64,000 bases of DNA from Agaricus subrufescens. Taxonomy: Eukaryota; Basidiomycota; Agaricomycetes; Agaricales; Agaricaceae. Shown in pieces: positions 24,628 through 35,915 of this stretch. A model generated the notes under the pieces. The model was not told where the DNA came from, ran no database searches, and was given only the letters and a program-made list of their open reading frames with translations. The number at the start of each line of letters is the position of its first letter. The first letter of the stretch is position 1. The stretch is from contig CM057061.1 of assembly GCA_029945375.1 (NCBI GenBank), positions 2,790,001 to 2,854,000 of the forward strand. Direction: 5' to 3'. The translations under genes and the position numbers were made by a program.

Positions 24628-27272
24628 AGAGTTGTTTTCGCTCACGTTTGTCTGGCCCTTCCTTACCCTTGGACCTTGGACCCTGCTTCATGCTTCCATG
24701 CGTTTTGTATAATCTAATATGCCTTCTCCTTGGGTATCGCTCCATCTGCGATCATCCTTTATGTGCGTTGGCCTTAACTTCCTATTATCGGTCTTGGTTA
24801 TTTTTTTTTTGCTGGATATGTTATTATATTGACTTGGGTTTCTCATTGCTGACCTTGCGCCTCGATTTGTTTACAATTGTTGTTGACTTATCCGAGCGGA
24901 AGGTCGAGTCAAATTTGACTTAACTCTTCACTTTGTTTTATTTATTTTCTGTGCGTTTGTGTCTTTCAGAATGTTTCCTTTCTCTTTTTTCTTATCTTTC
25001 TCTCCGCTCTTTCTATTCAGTGTTTTGTCTCCTTGCTTGCTTTCGATGACTATATTTTGTACTCATGTTCTACTCCTGGTTACTTACTTCTACCTATACT
25101 TAGAGATGCTACTCGTTCACCTATACTCCTTTTTCTATTGCGTTCCTCTTTTTCCTCTATCCACCCCCTATTTTCCTCGTCCCCTAAACCCCCTACTCAC
25201 GTATTATTTTTCTTGGTCCTACCGGGATCATTTCTCTTGGTGATATCTTACACTTCATATTGTATCTCGAGGTTGTGTCGCAGACGGCTTCAATTAATGT
25301 AATATGCTCGTTTCGCTCGTTGCGGGCGTGCTGTCCGATAGTGTTTGAGTATGAGGAACAATGCGACGGGCGCAGATACTGTAAGTACATTGTCGCAAAC
25401 CCCACCTACCAAGTAGGTAAGTTTCCTAATATGGAAAGATCTAGAACTGTTTGATGTGGAAAGTGGGTGCAAATTATTTGGACGAATTGAAATAGGAAAA
25501 TAGGAAAGCAACACTACAAGGTTCTTGATCGTATGTATCTGTTACAATGCTTGCCGATCGGTCTGATGAGGCTGTCGAGCAAATTGGGTGATGTCATAGT
25601 ATCGCGCACATTTATGAATCTTCTTTATCAATTGCAACCAGGGGATGTAGCTCACTAAGAAAGCAGCCGTTACGCTGATGGTATACAAAGGCGAAAAAGC
25701 CTCGCTCTATGCTCAAGGGTTTTATTGTAATAGAGGGAATAATAAATACGCGAGTGAAACATGATCTTTACAGTCCACACGTGTCCGTTATAAGTGTCGG
25801 CGCAATCTCCTGCGTTGGGGATTATCATGTGTAGAGGAGACACCCGGTGTACACCGATCTGGTGGTCCGATGTGTGTAAAGTGAGCTTTTCGCTTACGAG
25901 TGGAAATTTTAGTGCGAAACACAGATGTGTACTCTGGCTCAGGTTTAATGAGAGGTACACTAATTGGTTAGAGGTGTGTGAGCTATTGATTCAAAGTTGT
26001 GGTGGGTTCGATGATTGGAGCTGGGTGAGGGATGAAGAGCGAAGTTGTAAGTGTAATGAATTATGCGTTGTTAGATGAAGACCCAAATTTAGAGGTTACC
26101 GGAACTTATCGACATACTACCATCAGCCATCCTTTAGCCGGTCTGTTTGTTTCTTTTTCTTCGGAGTTATATGGATTTGGATACTCGACGTTTTACCCTT
26201 GAGGACCAGGTTTTTGAGTTAATTGTAAGTGGGTCTATTTGCCAAGACAAACATAGAGGTTATCACGGTAGGAAAACGCTTTGAGCACGATGCCGCCAAG
26301 TGGAGGGCCAGAGTTCAAAGGAACGGTGTTGGTCATTGAGATTCTATTCTTGCTAGGCCGGTCCGGTCTGCGGGATAATTTGAGGTCAAGGGGACAGTTA
26401 GCCTCGGGTTGATAACCCTCTTCTTGAATTCATCAGAGCACACTATCAGCCGCGATACAACGCCTGAAGATTGGCGTACTGATTTATCAGCACACAACGA
26501 CCGAATCGTTGTCGCCACCACCTCAACTTCAGCTGGAGCATTTCGCCGGTAGACGTCCATCCAGAAAACTACATATGCACCATATTATGGTAAAATATAT
26601 CAGTCTCAACCGTGACTAGTCTGATGGATGGTGAGCTTCGGGCACTTAAAAAATCAGGAAATAATTGGAAACAAGTCACAAAACACTACGAGTGCTCCAT
26701 TTCCAACTTCATCTCATCATCCTCAATGTAGAAGATAATTATGATAATTATTTCGGCCGGGTTTCTCTCAGTAGGAGGCCGAACGGATTTTTTGCTAAAT
26801 GCCAGATCTGGAAATTGCTTCTTCGAGCAGCTTCTGTCATACGACGAGAATTGTCACATGACCTATGTCACCGTTGAACCTTTGTCGACTTCTACGAGTT
26901 GACTCGAAACTCTTGCAGCCATCCATCGGAACGATAGTCACAGTGTGTGTCCAGTGTTGCGCGGATTACATCGATTTTGCGTGTGGATGAACCTGGGGCC
27001 TGCAGATGTTAACCAAAGTATATCGGCATGTTGACTCCACCGATTCCCTGCTCAGCGCACCTTATGCTGACGTGTAATACCTTCCGAAGCCTTGGAATCA
27101 CTCCCATCATTTGATGTTGGCGTGCAATCATGATATAGTGGAACCCAATCACCAGTCGGTACGGAATTCATCAAGACGTGTGATTTTTTTGACAGCACTA
27201 ACTTTTTTCAGGTATCCTTGTATCAGGGCAAATGTCCGTGAGAGATTTAGGGCTCACCCCTTCCTTTCCGTT
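24628..27272. other. 3' flank of the GATA gene and intergenic region
   Basis: The first 700 bp are T/C-rich (3'-UTR or terminator-like). Long frames there are a composition artefact. The rest shows no gene. A 14-nt piece resembling the 5' end of a tRNA-Ala is at 25641-25654 but has no matching 3' half. Confidence 0.5.
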
Positions 27273-29642
27273 ATGCCAACTCGTCCAAATAGCCTGGCTG
27301 CAGTACATGCTACCGGTGCTCAACTTCACGCTGAAAGAATGCACCCATACGAATCTGTGGATCGTTTTGCTCCTTCTATTTCCCTCCAGATTCGGAATAG
27401 TCGGAGACAGGGCACGATTAATAGTGTCAAGGACATTGATTTGCCGCCCAGCTTTTCCCATCGAGTTCCCCCAGAGGGGAGTGAGGGGCGGACCAGTTTA
27501 GATGGAAGGATTAGGTCCTCGTTTGAGAGTGGGAGGAGTCGGATTGGTGGAGCGGCAGAGAGTCGTAATCCAACCCCAGTGCCTGGTCAATCAAGCGGGC
27601 CTCTTGGAAGTGCAATCGAATTGGAGACAAGGGGAAGTGGGAGTCGACATGGTTCCTCATACCATAGTCACCAGCCGACTTTGCCTGAAGAATCAATTTT
27701 AATGCAGCAAGCTCGGATTCCTTACAGGGACCCGTCGAGGAACGATCAGAATCATATTTCTGCTCATCTTCCTTCGGAAGCGCCGACGACCGAACTTCAT
27801 CAACGATCGAATTCATCTATCTCATTTATAACACGTCGTCACCGGCACCAGCGTCCTTCCTACTCTGAATCTTTCCTTCCGGCCCCGTATGACGAAGAAA
27901 AGGCTGAATCGAAGTCTAGCGGTTCACCACATTCTCAACGCCTTCGCTCTCCACGTGTGGGTGGCCGAGCAAGTCTAGATGAAGAGACGACGCTACGTGA
28001 CGAGATCTCGATTTTTCTACTGGAGATCGTACCCCATCAAGTGTACCTTCATTGCTTACTTCGCCTCCCCTATCTATATTTCTCGAGAGTGGATCACATA
28101 TTCAACAACGCTAACCTGACTCTCGAACAAATGAAGGATATGGCTCTGCAAGTTAGTCTTGAGGGCAGTGATGACTGTGGAAGGGTGAGAACGGAATTAC
28201 CGAAGGGATATTGGCGTTTGAAGAAGGCTTGGGAGAGGTTTATTGACAATTTATTGAGGGAGTGGAAGACTTTGAATATCATTTCTGGTTTATTACTTTC
28301 GTAAGTGGTTTCTACGCGATTTGGGAACTGCCGGAGTAGAGGACTAAGTTTTCTCAAGGGGTATTTTGACGGTTTTTCAAATCGATGGGACCCAGAGAGA
28401 CCCTGTTACGCGCTATATGGCATTCTGGTCTCTTATATCCGCACTTCTCAGCTTGTTATATGGATGTATATTTATTATCCGCTTTTCTGGCTTGCGGAGT
28501 GTGTATCAAGCAACGGAATGGGCTGTAGTAAGTGTTCATCTCCTATCATCATTGGATGACAGACTAAACTTTGTCCCGTAGAAAGCTCAGCAAAGTCAGT
28601 TTCTGTTATGGAATGTGTGGATTATGCTTGCGATGCCTGCGGTCTGGCTAGTATGGTGAGCCATCATAGCGAAACTGGGAAAGCTCGCACCTGATATCTT
28701 GACTTAAGGTCCATTTTGGCATATATCGCGTGCATCATGGCCTTTATGTGGCGCGTAGACCCGAATAATCCAAATCCTACACTCGGACACCGAGCGGAAC
28801 TCGGATTCAAGATCTTCATTTGTTCCGTGTTGGGCCTTGGGATCCTATATGCTATTCTTATCGTAAACACACTTCGGCAATATGGATCCGCGATGGACAA
28901 GAGTTGGCGTGATCGTATACATGACTTTCGTTTGGAACAGGCGCGGAAAGCATCACAAACGCCTGCCCTATCGCCTTTACTTGGCATGCAACTCATTGAA
29001 CCTACTCCACCTCACACGTTTAGTCGTTTGTCGAGTGCCTCTCCTAGGCAGGCATATCGACCGTCATCTCCAAGAGCTGCAAACCAGGTCTTTCCTCATC
29101 GATACACACCTTTCATCCCTGGAAGACCATTGACAGCGTCTCGACAAACTCGGGATCTACGAGATTCATTCGACTCAAACAATCCACCATCTCCGACTGA
29201 TTTCGGCCAACCTCAGATGTGCCGTGGCTTTTCTGCATCACCTACTGCAATGACACCTGAGCCAACGACTCCCCCTCAAAACTCGGGTAACCTGATTCAC
29301 GATGAAGTTTGTGGTACACCCAAGAGAAGAAATGGATCACTGGGTCTAATTTTTGATGCGGATCGTGAGGGTCCAGAAGGGGTGGTATCGACGGCGGAGT
29401 TGGATGATAGAACTGGGGGTAACACGAGGCAGCGTAACGTCGAAGGTGAAACATCAACAGACCCGGATTCCGACACCACTTTAGTGGTTCAAGCAACTGG
29501 ATCCGAGGACAACCACCCCTTTAGCAGCGATGAACGTGTGGGACCTGGTCTCAATAGGCTCGAATCTCAGTCTCCCGGACACTTTCGTCCTGATTCGTCC
29601 CACATGATTCATGATAGGTTACCGTCAGCCACGGACAGATAA
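27273..29642 (+). CDS. Four-helix membrane protein, array paralogue A
   Basis: Exons 27273-28300, 28359-28527, 28582-28655 and 28709-29642 give 734 aa. The start was chosen because it aligns with the paralogues just before a VDRFAPSIS / VDPFTSSIA motif. A long Ser/Pro/Arg-rich N-terminal tail leads to a conserved core: HQVYLHCLLRLPYLYFSRV, then FIDNLLREWKTLNIISGLLLS. Four hydrophobic segments follow: NIISGLLLSGILTVFQ, AFWSLISALLSLLYGCIFII, NVWIMLAMPAVWLVWSILAYIA and GFKIFICSVLGLGILYAILIV. The C-terminal tail is again disordered and Ser/Pro-rich. Exon 2 (169 nt) and exon 3 (74 nt) have the same size in all four paralogues by the default splicing. The family is unknown to me by function; it resembles basidiomycete hypothetical membrane proteins. 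Confidence 0.82.
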
Positions 29643-29817
29643 AATGGTTCTCGCAATTTTGGGGCGAAACACCCAATTATGTCCCTAATGTCTTCCCGAT
29701 TTTGATGTGAATCTGGCTCCAAATATCCAATCAACATATCGTGTGTAATAGACACCTATCTATACAATTAAGAGCGACCTATACCCGTACGAAAGAAGAT
29801 CGCCTCGTGTCATTTTG

Positions 29818-32800
29818 ATGGATCAGGGATATTTTCGCGACTTACATGTGATCAAGTTCGAACAAGCGCCCGGTCCTCAGAATTTACTTCCACTCACCTC
29901 AACTATGGCACCGTTTCTACGTCAGGGTGACCAAGCTGTAGACGAAGAAAACCCACCTTACCTCGAAGAAACATGTTTTCCTAAACTTATCGATCCTTTT
30001 TCTCCCTCGTTGGCTGTTCAGATGAGGAGCTACCAGCGACAAAAGCAGAAGAAATTTCCTTCTTCTGGGGAAACTTCGGAAACTCCATCACAGTCCATTC
30101 AAGAGCGGGCCTCCGATGAAGAAAATGTTTTAGAAAATGATTCGTCTACTAAAAGGCTATCAAAGGGGAGTGCCAGAGCTCCCAGCCCCCGCCATCAAGA
30201 TTGTGGCGAAGCGCCGGTGGAGTACGACCGTGGTAGACGGCCAGATAAAACTCAATATCTGCCTCCATCACGAAGGTACCGCAGCGGCAGTAGACCAGCA
30301 GAGAGTACTGGAGCCTACCACGATACGAACACAATCCAAAGTGCAAGTCAAGTCGGGCAGAATGAAAATGGTCCTTCTACCCCGAAAAAGGCTTATGCAA
30401 CATCGCTGATCTCTGCGAGTCCTTCTTCAACGCCCCCAAATAGCCGTCCTAGTTCAGTCGCCCTGCAATCCTCCCCATTTACATTTCAGGATGCGGTTCC
30501 CTCTAAGTGTTTCCTTCCTCAACACAAGGAAACCCCTCACTTTCCCTTCTCCAAACCGATATCAAATGAAGAGCCTCTCAAATTACGTATCTACGTCCTG
30601 GTCGTCCGCATCATCCTCCCTCAAATATACCTCCACTGTCTTCTCCGCGTTCCCTACCTATATCTCTCTCGCGTTCACGAAATCTTTCAGGATTCGTCAA
30701 TCACACTAAAAGATTTCGAAAATTTGACGCTGATGGACGGAATTGCGGATAGAGAGAAGGGAAACGTGTCAGATATCAGTGAATCTTCCAAACAGTCATA
30801 TGTGAGGATGAAAGCCAATTGGGAGATGTTTATTGATGGGCTTATGCGGGAATGGAAGACGTTCAATATTATTTCTGGACTTTTGCTTTCGTAAGTCGAT
30901 CAATATCACTCGCTATCCATGGGGCTGATGATAATAATTAGCGGAATTCTGAGTATCTTTCAGGCAGAAGGAGCAAACGCTGAACCAATCACCCGCTATG
31001 CAGCGTTATGTTCGCTGGGTAGCGCCCTGGTTAGTTTGATTTACGGTTGTTTCTTCATTATCAGGTTTGGAAGCATGCGCAGGGTCAGTAGAGGAGTTGA
31101 ATGGGCCTTTGTACGTATCCGAATATTGTTCAACATAATCTCAGGCGATGTGGCTTACAAGTTCGATTTAAAGACTTCTTGCAGTGACCAGTCTCTAATT
31201 TGGAATGTATATGTCATGCTGGCACTGCCTATCATTTGGCTGATCTGGTGTGTGACCATAAGCAGAACCAACTGACAGCGTTTCTTATGATTAAATCCAC
31301 AGGTCTATCGTTTCCTTTATGATTGCTATAATGGCTTTCATGTGGAGAGTGCGCCCTGGACATGACATACCGAGCGTCAGCGAGAATTGGGAGCTGACGT
31401 TCCGTCTCTTCGTTTGCCTGATACTTGGCCTCGGTATGGCTTACGCTGTCCTCATAATCAGTACCTTGAGACATTATGGTGCGGAAATGGACAAAGCATG
31501 GAATCATCGTATGAGAGAATTCTGGAATCGTCGTCCCTGCGATCATGGCTCTCGAGGAAAGAGGCTACATCGAAGGAACAGCGGCCCTATGCCTTACGTT
31601 ATTCCTCCAACACCTTCCCCCACGCTATCCGCAACCAAAGCTCATGCTCTCGAGCGACTCGAGGTCTTCCCTGCGTCAACTTCTCTACCTCAAACTTTCT
31701 CTTCTCCTACCCTGGCTGCTGCCTCTCCATCTTCTAAGAAGCGATATTTTCCGACGAAAATTCCCAAACTCCAAATTCGATTCCGATCATCAACAGACGA
31801 TCATTCAACATCACCCGTCGTTGTCCCTCCCACTCCCACCCATTCACAATCTTCCGCGAACAGTGATGTGGATATTCCTTTGAATCCAAATCACTGTACG
31901 TCCTCTGTCAACAGATCTCCGATAGTAGCTGCTCTTCCTCTGCTGGCGGCGCAAAATTTTCCATTGATCTCGGAAAACACGAATGAACGGATAGCCCCAT
32001 CATTTAGTCGTCGTTATAAAGTGAGTCCCTCTTCGAACGATCGTGGTTCCTGGAGTGTGTCTCCGCCGATCACGGATATGCAAGACGATGCCGGATTACA
32101 TGCTTCCCGCGACGCAGTAGTCGCGACGGATCTCTGCCCAACATCTAAAGGACCTGCTGCACAACCCTCACCAAATGTTGACCTGGAACTCAGTTCCCAG
32201 GTCAATAGTGTTGGTGACCAAACTGGCGAGCAGGCACCCCCATCGACAGTTGATCGGAATCAGCTCGAACCACGTACTTTCAGTCATATGCTTGTATCAC
32301 GGCCGCCAAATGTTCATCGACCGACTTCGGAAACGATTTTGGAATCCAGAAGGGAGGCGCATAGAAGGGAGATAGATCCAGGTCCCAGCAGCCACCCTGA
32401 ACCGCATATACCACGGCCGCCCTATATTCACCGGCCAACATCGGAAACGATCTCGGAGTTCAGGAGGGCGGAACATAGAGCATGCTTGGACGTAGGTGGA
32501 GACACTTGTCCTGAATGGCAACTCCCTAGTCGTACACCTTTGTCACAACCGTCAAATGCTCACTGGCCAACCCCGGATGCGATCATGGAGGTTCGGCGGG
32601 AGGAATATGGAACAGAAACTAACGCCAGCGGGTACAGTCGCTTTGCACCAGACGTTTCTAATCGTGTGCCTTTATCGCAGACGTTAAGCGATCACCAGCC
32701 AACCTCGGACGTAATTTCAGAGGTCAGACTAGAAGAACCTGGAACGGACATAGATACAGGGCGAGAAGGGAAAACAAGGAATAATTGGAAAAATGCATTG

Positions 32801-32845
32801 CACTGGCCAAAGGAAAAAGTTTTGGATCTTTCCGGAAGGAAGTAA
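29818..32845 (+). CDS. Four-helix membrane protein, array paralogue B with C-terminal repeats
   Basis: Exons 29818-30890, 30942-31110, 31174-31247 and 31303-32845 give 952 aa. An in-frame ATG at 29905 would give 923 aa and places the LIDPFSPSLA motif where paralogues C and D have VDPFTSSIA, so either start is possible. The core HCLLRVPYLYLSRVHEIF ... FIDGLMREWKTFNIISGLLLS and the four hydrophobic segments match A. The 3' border of intron 2 was set so that exon 3 keeps the 74-nt family length. The C-terminal tail (about 500 aa) is the longest of the array. It holds four imperfect repeats built on HRPTSETILESRREAHR-like units (DNA period 114-133 nt, 32297-32760), not seen in the other copies. 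It lies 175 bp after A on the same strand. Confidence 0.8.
32297..32760 (+). repeat. Four in-frame coding repeats in the tail of paralogue B
   Basis: Units start near 32297, 32411, 32542 and 32675. Each contains a CxxCCGxCAAATGTTCA-like word followed by ACNTCGGANNCGAT. They translate as (R/Q)Px(N/Y)xHRPTSETI(L/S)ExRR-type blocks. Sequence divergence between units shows the expansion is not recent. Confidence 0.65.
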
Positions 32846-33199
32846 AGTCGATCTGAAGGATCAATATATCACTGTGACTGGATGAATTGTATAGCCTTTG
32901 GAATTTATAGTTTTCATTAGCGGTTATTGATGACAATAGCAATGATCTACTCTTTGGGTTTCACGAAGATGATTCGACCCAACGAAAACATAACATGCTA
33001 TTGTCCTAACAGTCGAGATACATCCGACTTTCTAATTGTATCTCGAAACATCTGTGTGCCAAGAAAATAATGCATATGCCAAGAAAAAACGTTCATCAAG
33101 AAAAGTGAGATACGTTTCAGAGCACTAGTTGTATCGGAACCTGGTAATTTGTGAGAAATAATCATCAAACATAGTTTCGACACGTACACGTTCCAAGTC
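32846..33199. other. Short convergent spacer
   Basis: Lies between the stop of paralogue B (+) and the stop of the F-box gene (-). AT-rich, presumably shared 3' flanks. No other feature seen. Confidence 0.5.
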
Positions 33200-34540
33200 C
33201 TAAAAGCGGAAAATCCTCAAGGGAACCGCAGTCAGTTCCGCGATAATCAGTTGCAGGTGGGGAAATCTTTTGTATGGAATCACCACGTCCCTCCAGGGGT
33301 CAGGCCTTGCAGCGAAGGATGTGTCTAGGACACGGATACTTTCCCGATGATTGGCCTCGACCGCTTTAATGAATGCCACCCCAAGTGCTGTGCGATCAAC
33401 CGAACCATCGACGTAACACTTCTCATTGTTGGAGAGCTTCAGTTCCTCGACTCCAGAGTATGAATTGAGGTAGTCGATGAAACTCATCTTAATGTGTACG
33501 ATATTGAAGGCGATTGTCTTGAGATGAATTCGGTGCTTTCGCAACGATTTCCATAACTCATCCCATCCGTTGGTATGATCCGTCGAACGTAGCTTCAATG
33601 TGGTCAATCGGGTCAGGTTCTCGAATAGCACGAATTCGTTCAAGTTTGATATGGCGGGTATAACGAGTTCGAGTGTTTCGAGTTCGGAGAGAGAAGATAC
33701 AGATTTGTATACTTGATCAAGTTCGATCAAATCGGAATGGGCGTATTTGGGGGGTACCTCGAGCCGTAAAGAAGCGAGATTAGGTGAATTGGTCAGCACT
33801 TGTGCCACTCCACGGAATAGTAACCCTGATCGGATACAGGCCGGAGGAAAGGAGAGGGAAAGCTCTGTAAGCTTGGACAGCTTGCTGAGGCCGGGACGGG
33901 GGACTCGAAAATCTGAGGTCATGCTAATATGGACCTTGCTCAGATTATGTTGGACACACAAGAGGTCCATAATTGGCATATTCATACGATAGCCGTCGAC
34001 GCGACCAATTGCCCATCTGAGCAATATACGTGAGATTTCTTGTCAGAATATAGAAAAGAAGGGTGACTCAACGACACATTGTGTAAATGACGGAAGTGCC
34101 GGAGTGCATTTGGTAAGTGGCCAGTGATGGTTTCTATTGCTTGATGTATGCCACTTTGCATGAGTCCTTGCGGGTAGCCCCAGGTTCCGGTCCCTTCGAT
34201 ACGGTGTTGAAGAACGAGCTCGCTGCCTGCGGGGGCGAGGCGTCGTATTTCCAGGTTTCGGGCGTAGAAGTGCATATCACTGGGCCCACTTGCTAATTCG
34301 ATTAGACGGTGAACTTTTGTCAGGTCATGGAAGTCGAGTACGATAGTCCTGAATACTCGGCGACGCAAAATCTCGCTGAAAAGCTTGCAGGTCAAACGAA
34401 CATTGCATAAATCCTGGGCCTTGGGAAGTACCCTTTGATGTCAACGTCTCAAGGCTGATATTTCGACTTGTGCTCACCTTTGCGAAATGATCCGCAAATC
34501 TGTCAATGACTTCCACGGGAAGGTCAGTGATGGTGGTCAT
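33200..34540 (-). CDS. F-box protein with leucine-rich-like repeats
   Basis: Exons 34540-34478, 34413-34076 and 34016-33200 give 405 aa. The N-terminus ITDLPVEVIDRFADHFAK joined to DLCNVRLTCKLFSEILRRRV forms an F-box, the Skp1-binding module of SCF ubiquitin ligases; intron 1 splits it. The rest has degenerate Leu-rich segments (LSKLTELSLSF, LSELETLELVI, LTRLTTLKLRS, GVEELKLSNN), typical of fungal F-box/LRR-like substrate receptors. The donor of intron 2 (GTCGTT) is weak; it was chosen because it keeps HLHNVWAIGRVDG in frame. Target unknown. The gene sits, with rpl37, inside the membrane-protein array on the opposite strand. Confidence 0.75.
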
Positions 34541-34747
34541 GCTGGAAGAATGAGGAAATAAGGTTGTCCTTTCCCTGATTGATATCTGCGAGGCGGCAAC
34601 CTCACGTCGACCTCAAGTCGTAACATCCTCATTGTGATAAGTAACAAGTTGCATGAGGCATAGGTTCATTGACACACGTTACGTCTTATACGATGCAAGG
34701 ATGGAAACATAGGCAGCATTATCACGGACATGGGTGGTAGTAATTAT

Positions 34748-35489
34748 TTATGCCTCTGTTGCCTTCGTGGTTCTCTTCTTTGCTACTGTATTCTCCCTGC
34801 GGCGCAAAGTCAGTATCTCCATGACGGGCACTACTAAATGACTCACCTGAATCCATTTTTGAACCTCCTTGATACGTCTTTTAGATACTTCATCCTGCCA
34901 GTACCAGTGGTCTTTCTGCGTTTTGCCTTCTGACCCCACTCGTAAGAGCGAATTTTAGCTGAGGGATAACCGCAGGAGGCACAAGCTGGAGACAAAAAAT
35001 TGAGTTGCCATTCGCCAAAGGATAGTGCTGATTGAGACACACTTTTGTGTTGCCTGTGGAAGGCACGCTTTCCGCAACGGCGGCAGAGAGTGTGGGACTT
35101 GGTGCGTCGCTTACTGTTGTTAGATAGAGGCGTTAATTCGAGAAGGGGAGGTGGAGTATCTCGAATAGACGCACCCAAAGGACGAGGTACCTGTTTAAGG
35201 GCGTGATTGTCAGACCTAATGCTTTCGATTTTCGGCGAAATTATCTGATCGCACCTTTTGTCTATGCGGCAGTAGCCCACACGCGCAAGAGAAAAAAGTC
35301 AGCATCCAGTTCCAGACCAGTATGGGGTAGATAGGCGTAAGTGCCGGATCGAGTATCACTCTACAAAAGGCATCATCCAGCACCATCCAACCGCATCCAG
35401 CCAGTTGAGCGATTGCTGCAGCCTAGAACATTGTCCAGGACATCCGCAGCCCTGTGTAGAGCGATCTGGCAGAGGTTCAGACTCACCAT
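34748..35489 (-). CDS. rpl37: 60S ribosomal protein eL37, with micro-exons
   Basis: A structural protein of the large ribosomal subunit carrying a C4 zinc ribbon. The six coding exons are 35489-35487 (ATG alone), 35261-35255 (ACAAAAG, 7 nt), 35190-35175 (16 nt), 35113-35043, 34985-34847 and 34796-34748. Joined they read [18 protein letters not shown] and continue through [44 protein letters not shown] and [16 protein letters not shown]. The product is 94 aa, standard for eL37. The zinc ligands are CRRC and CASC. All introns are GT-AG; the first, inside the start region, is 225 nt and the others 50-64 nt. Without the micro-exons the conserved N-terminus MTKGTSSFG cannot be formed, which supports them strongly. 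Confidence 0.93.
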
Positions 35490-35915
35490 CTCGTCGTTAT
35501 CTTGAGGATGTTGCTGTCGGGGACGGTTTTGCCTGGCGTGGTTGGCCTGGCGTTTGTTGATACGTGTTAGGTTCAGATGCTGCCTGTGGGAATGATCGCA
35601 CCATTGCTTATCCCAACATACTCGCTGTCAGCTTAGAACATATGACACCACAGCCGGAAGATGGCAGGGAGAGAGAACTGAACCAACCGGAGCCAAATCA
35701 ATGGATGGTTTATCTGCAATTTTCCGCAAAACTTCACGGGGCTGTTTGAGAAACCAGTCCCGTCGGGCTAGGACTAAACTCCATCCTCGACTTTGACCGC
35801 CAACCAGCTTGATCATCTGCAATCAATCTTAATAGCATTTTATGATTCTATCAAATACACGGCTTTAAACACTGTCCGACTTCTCCTCACTGACATCATC
35901 TTACCATTGACTATC
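35490..35915. promoter_or_regulatory. Divergent promoter region, rpl37 / paralogue C
   Basis: These 426 bp separate the start codons of rpl37 (-) and array paralogue C (+). No clear TATA box; CT-rich sequence precedes the C start. No other gene seen. Confidence 0.45.

Noticed and set aside
24959..25302. Overlapping hydrophobic open frames downstream of the GATA gene
   Set aside because: Caused by T/C-rich 3' flank; no start context, splice sites or domain.
25641..25654. tRNA-Ala-like 5' end (GGGGATGTAGCTCA)
   Set aside because: No D-loop continuation, anticodon arm or T-arm follows; at most a fragment.
35262..35486. Box C/D snoRNA in the long first intron of rpl37
   Set aside because: ATGATG- and CTGA-like words occur, but no exact C box, terminal stem or guide match could be shown.
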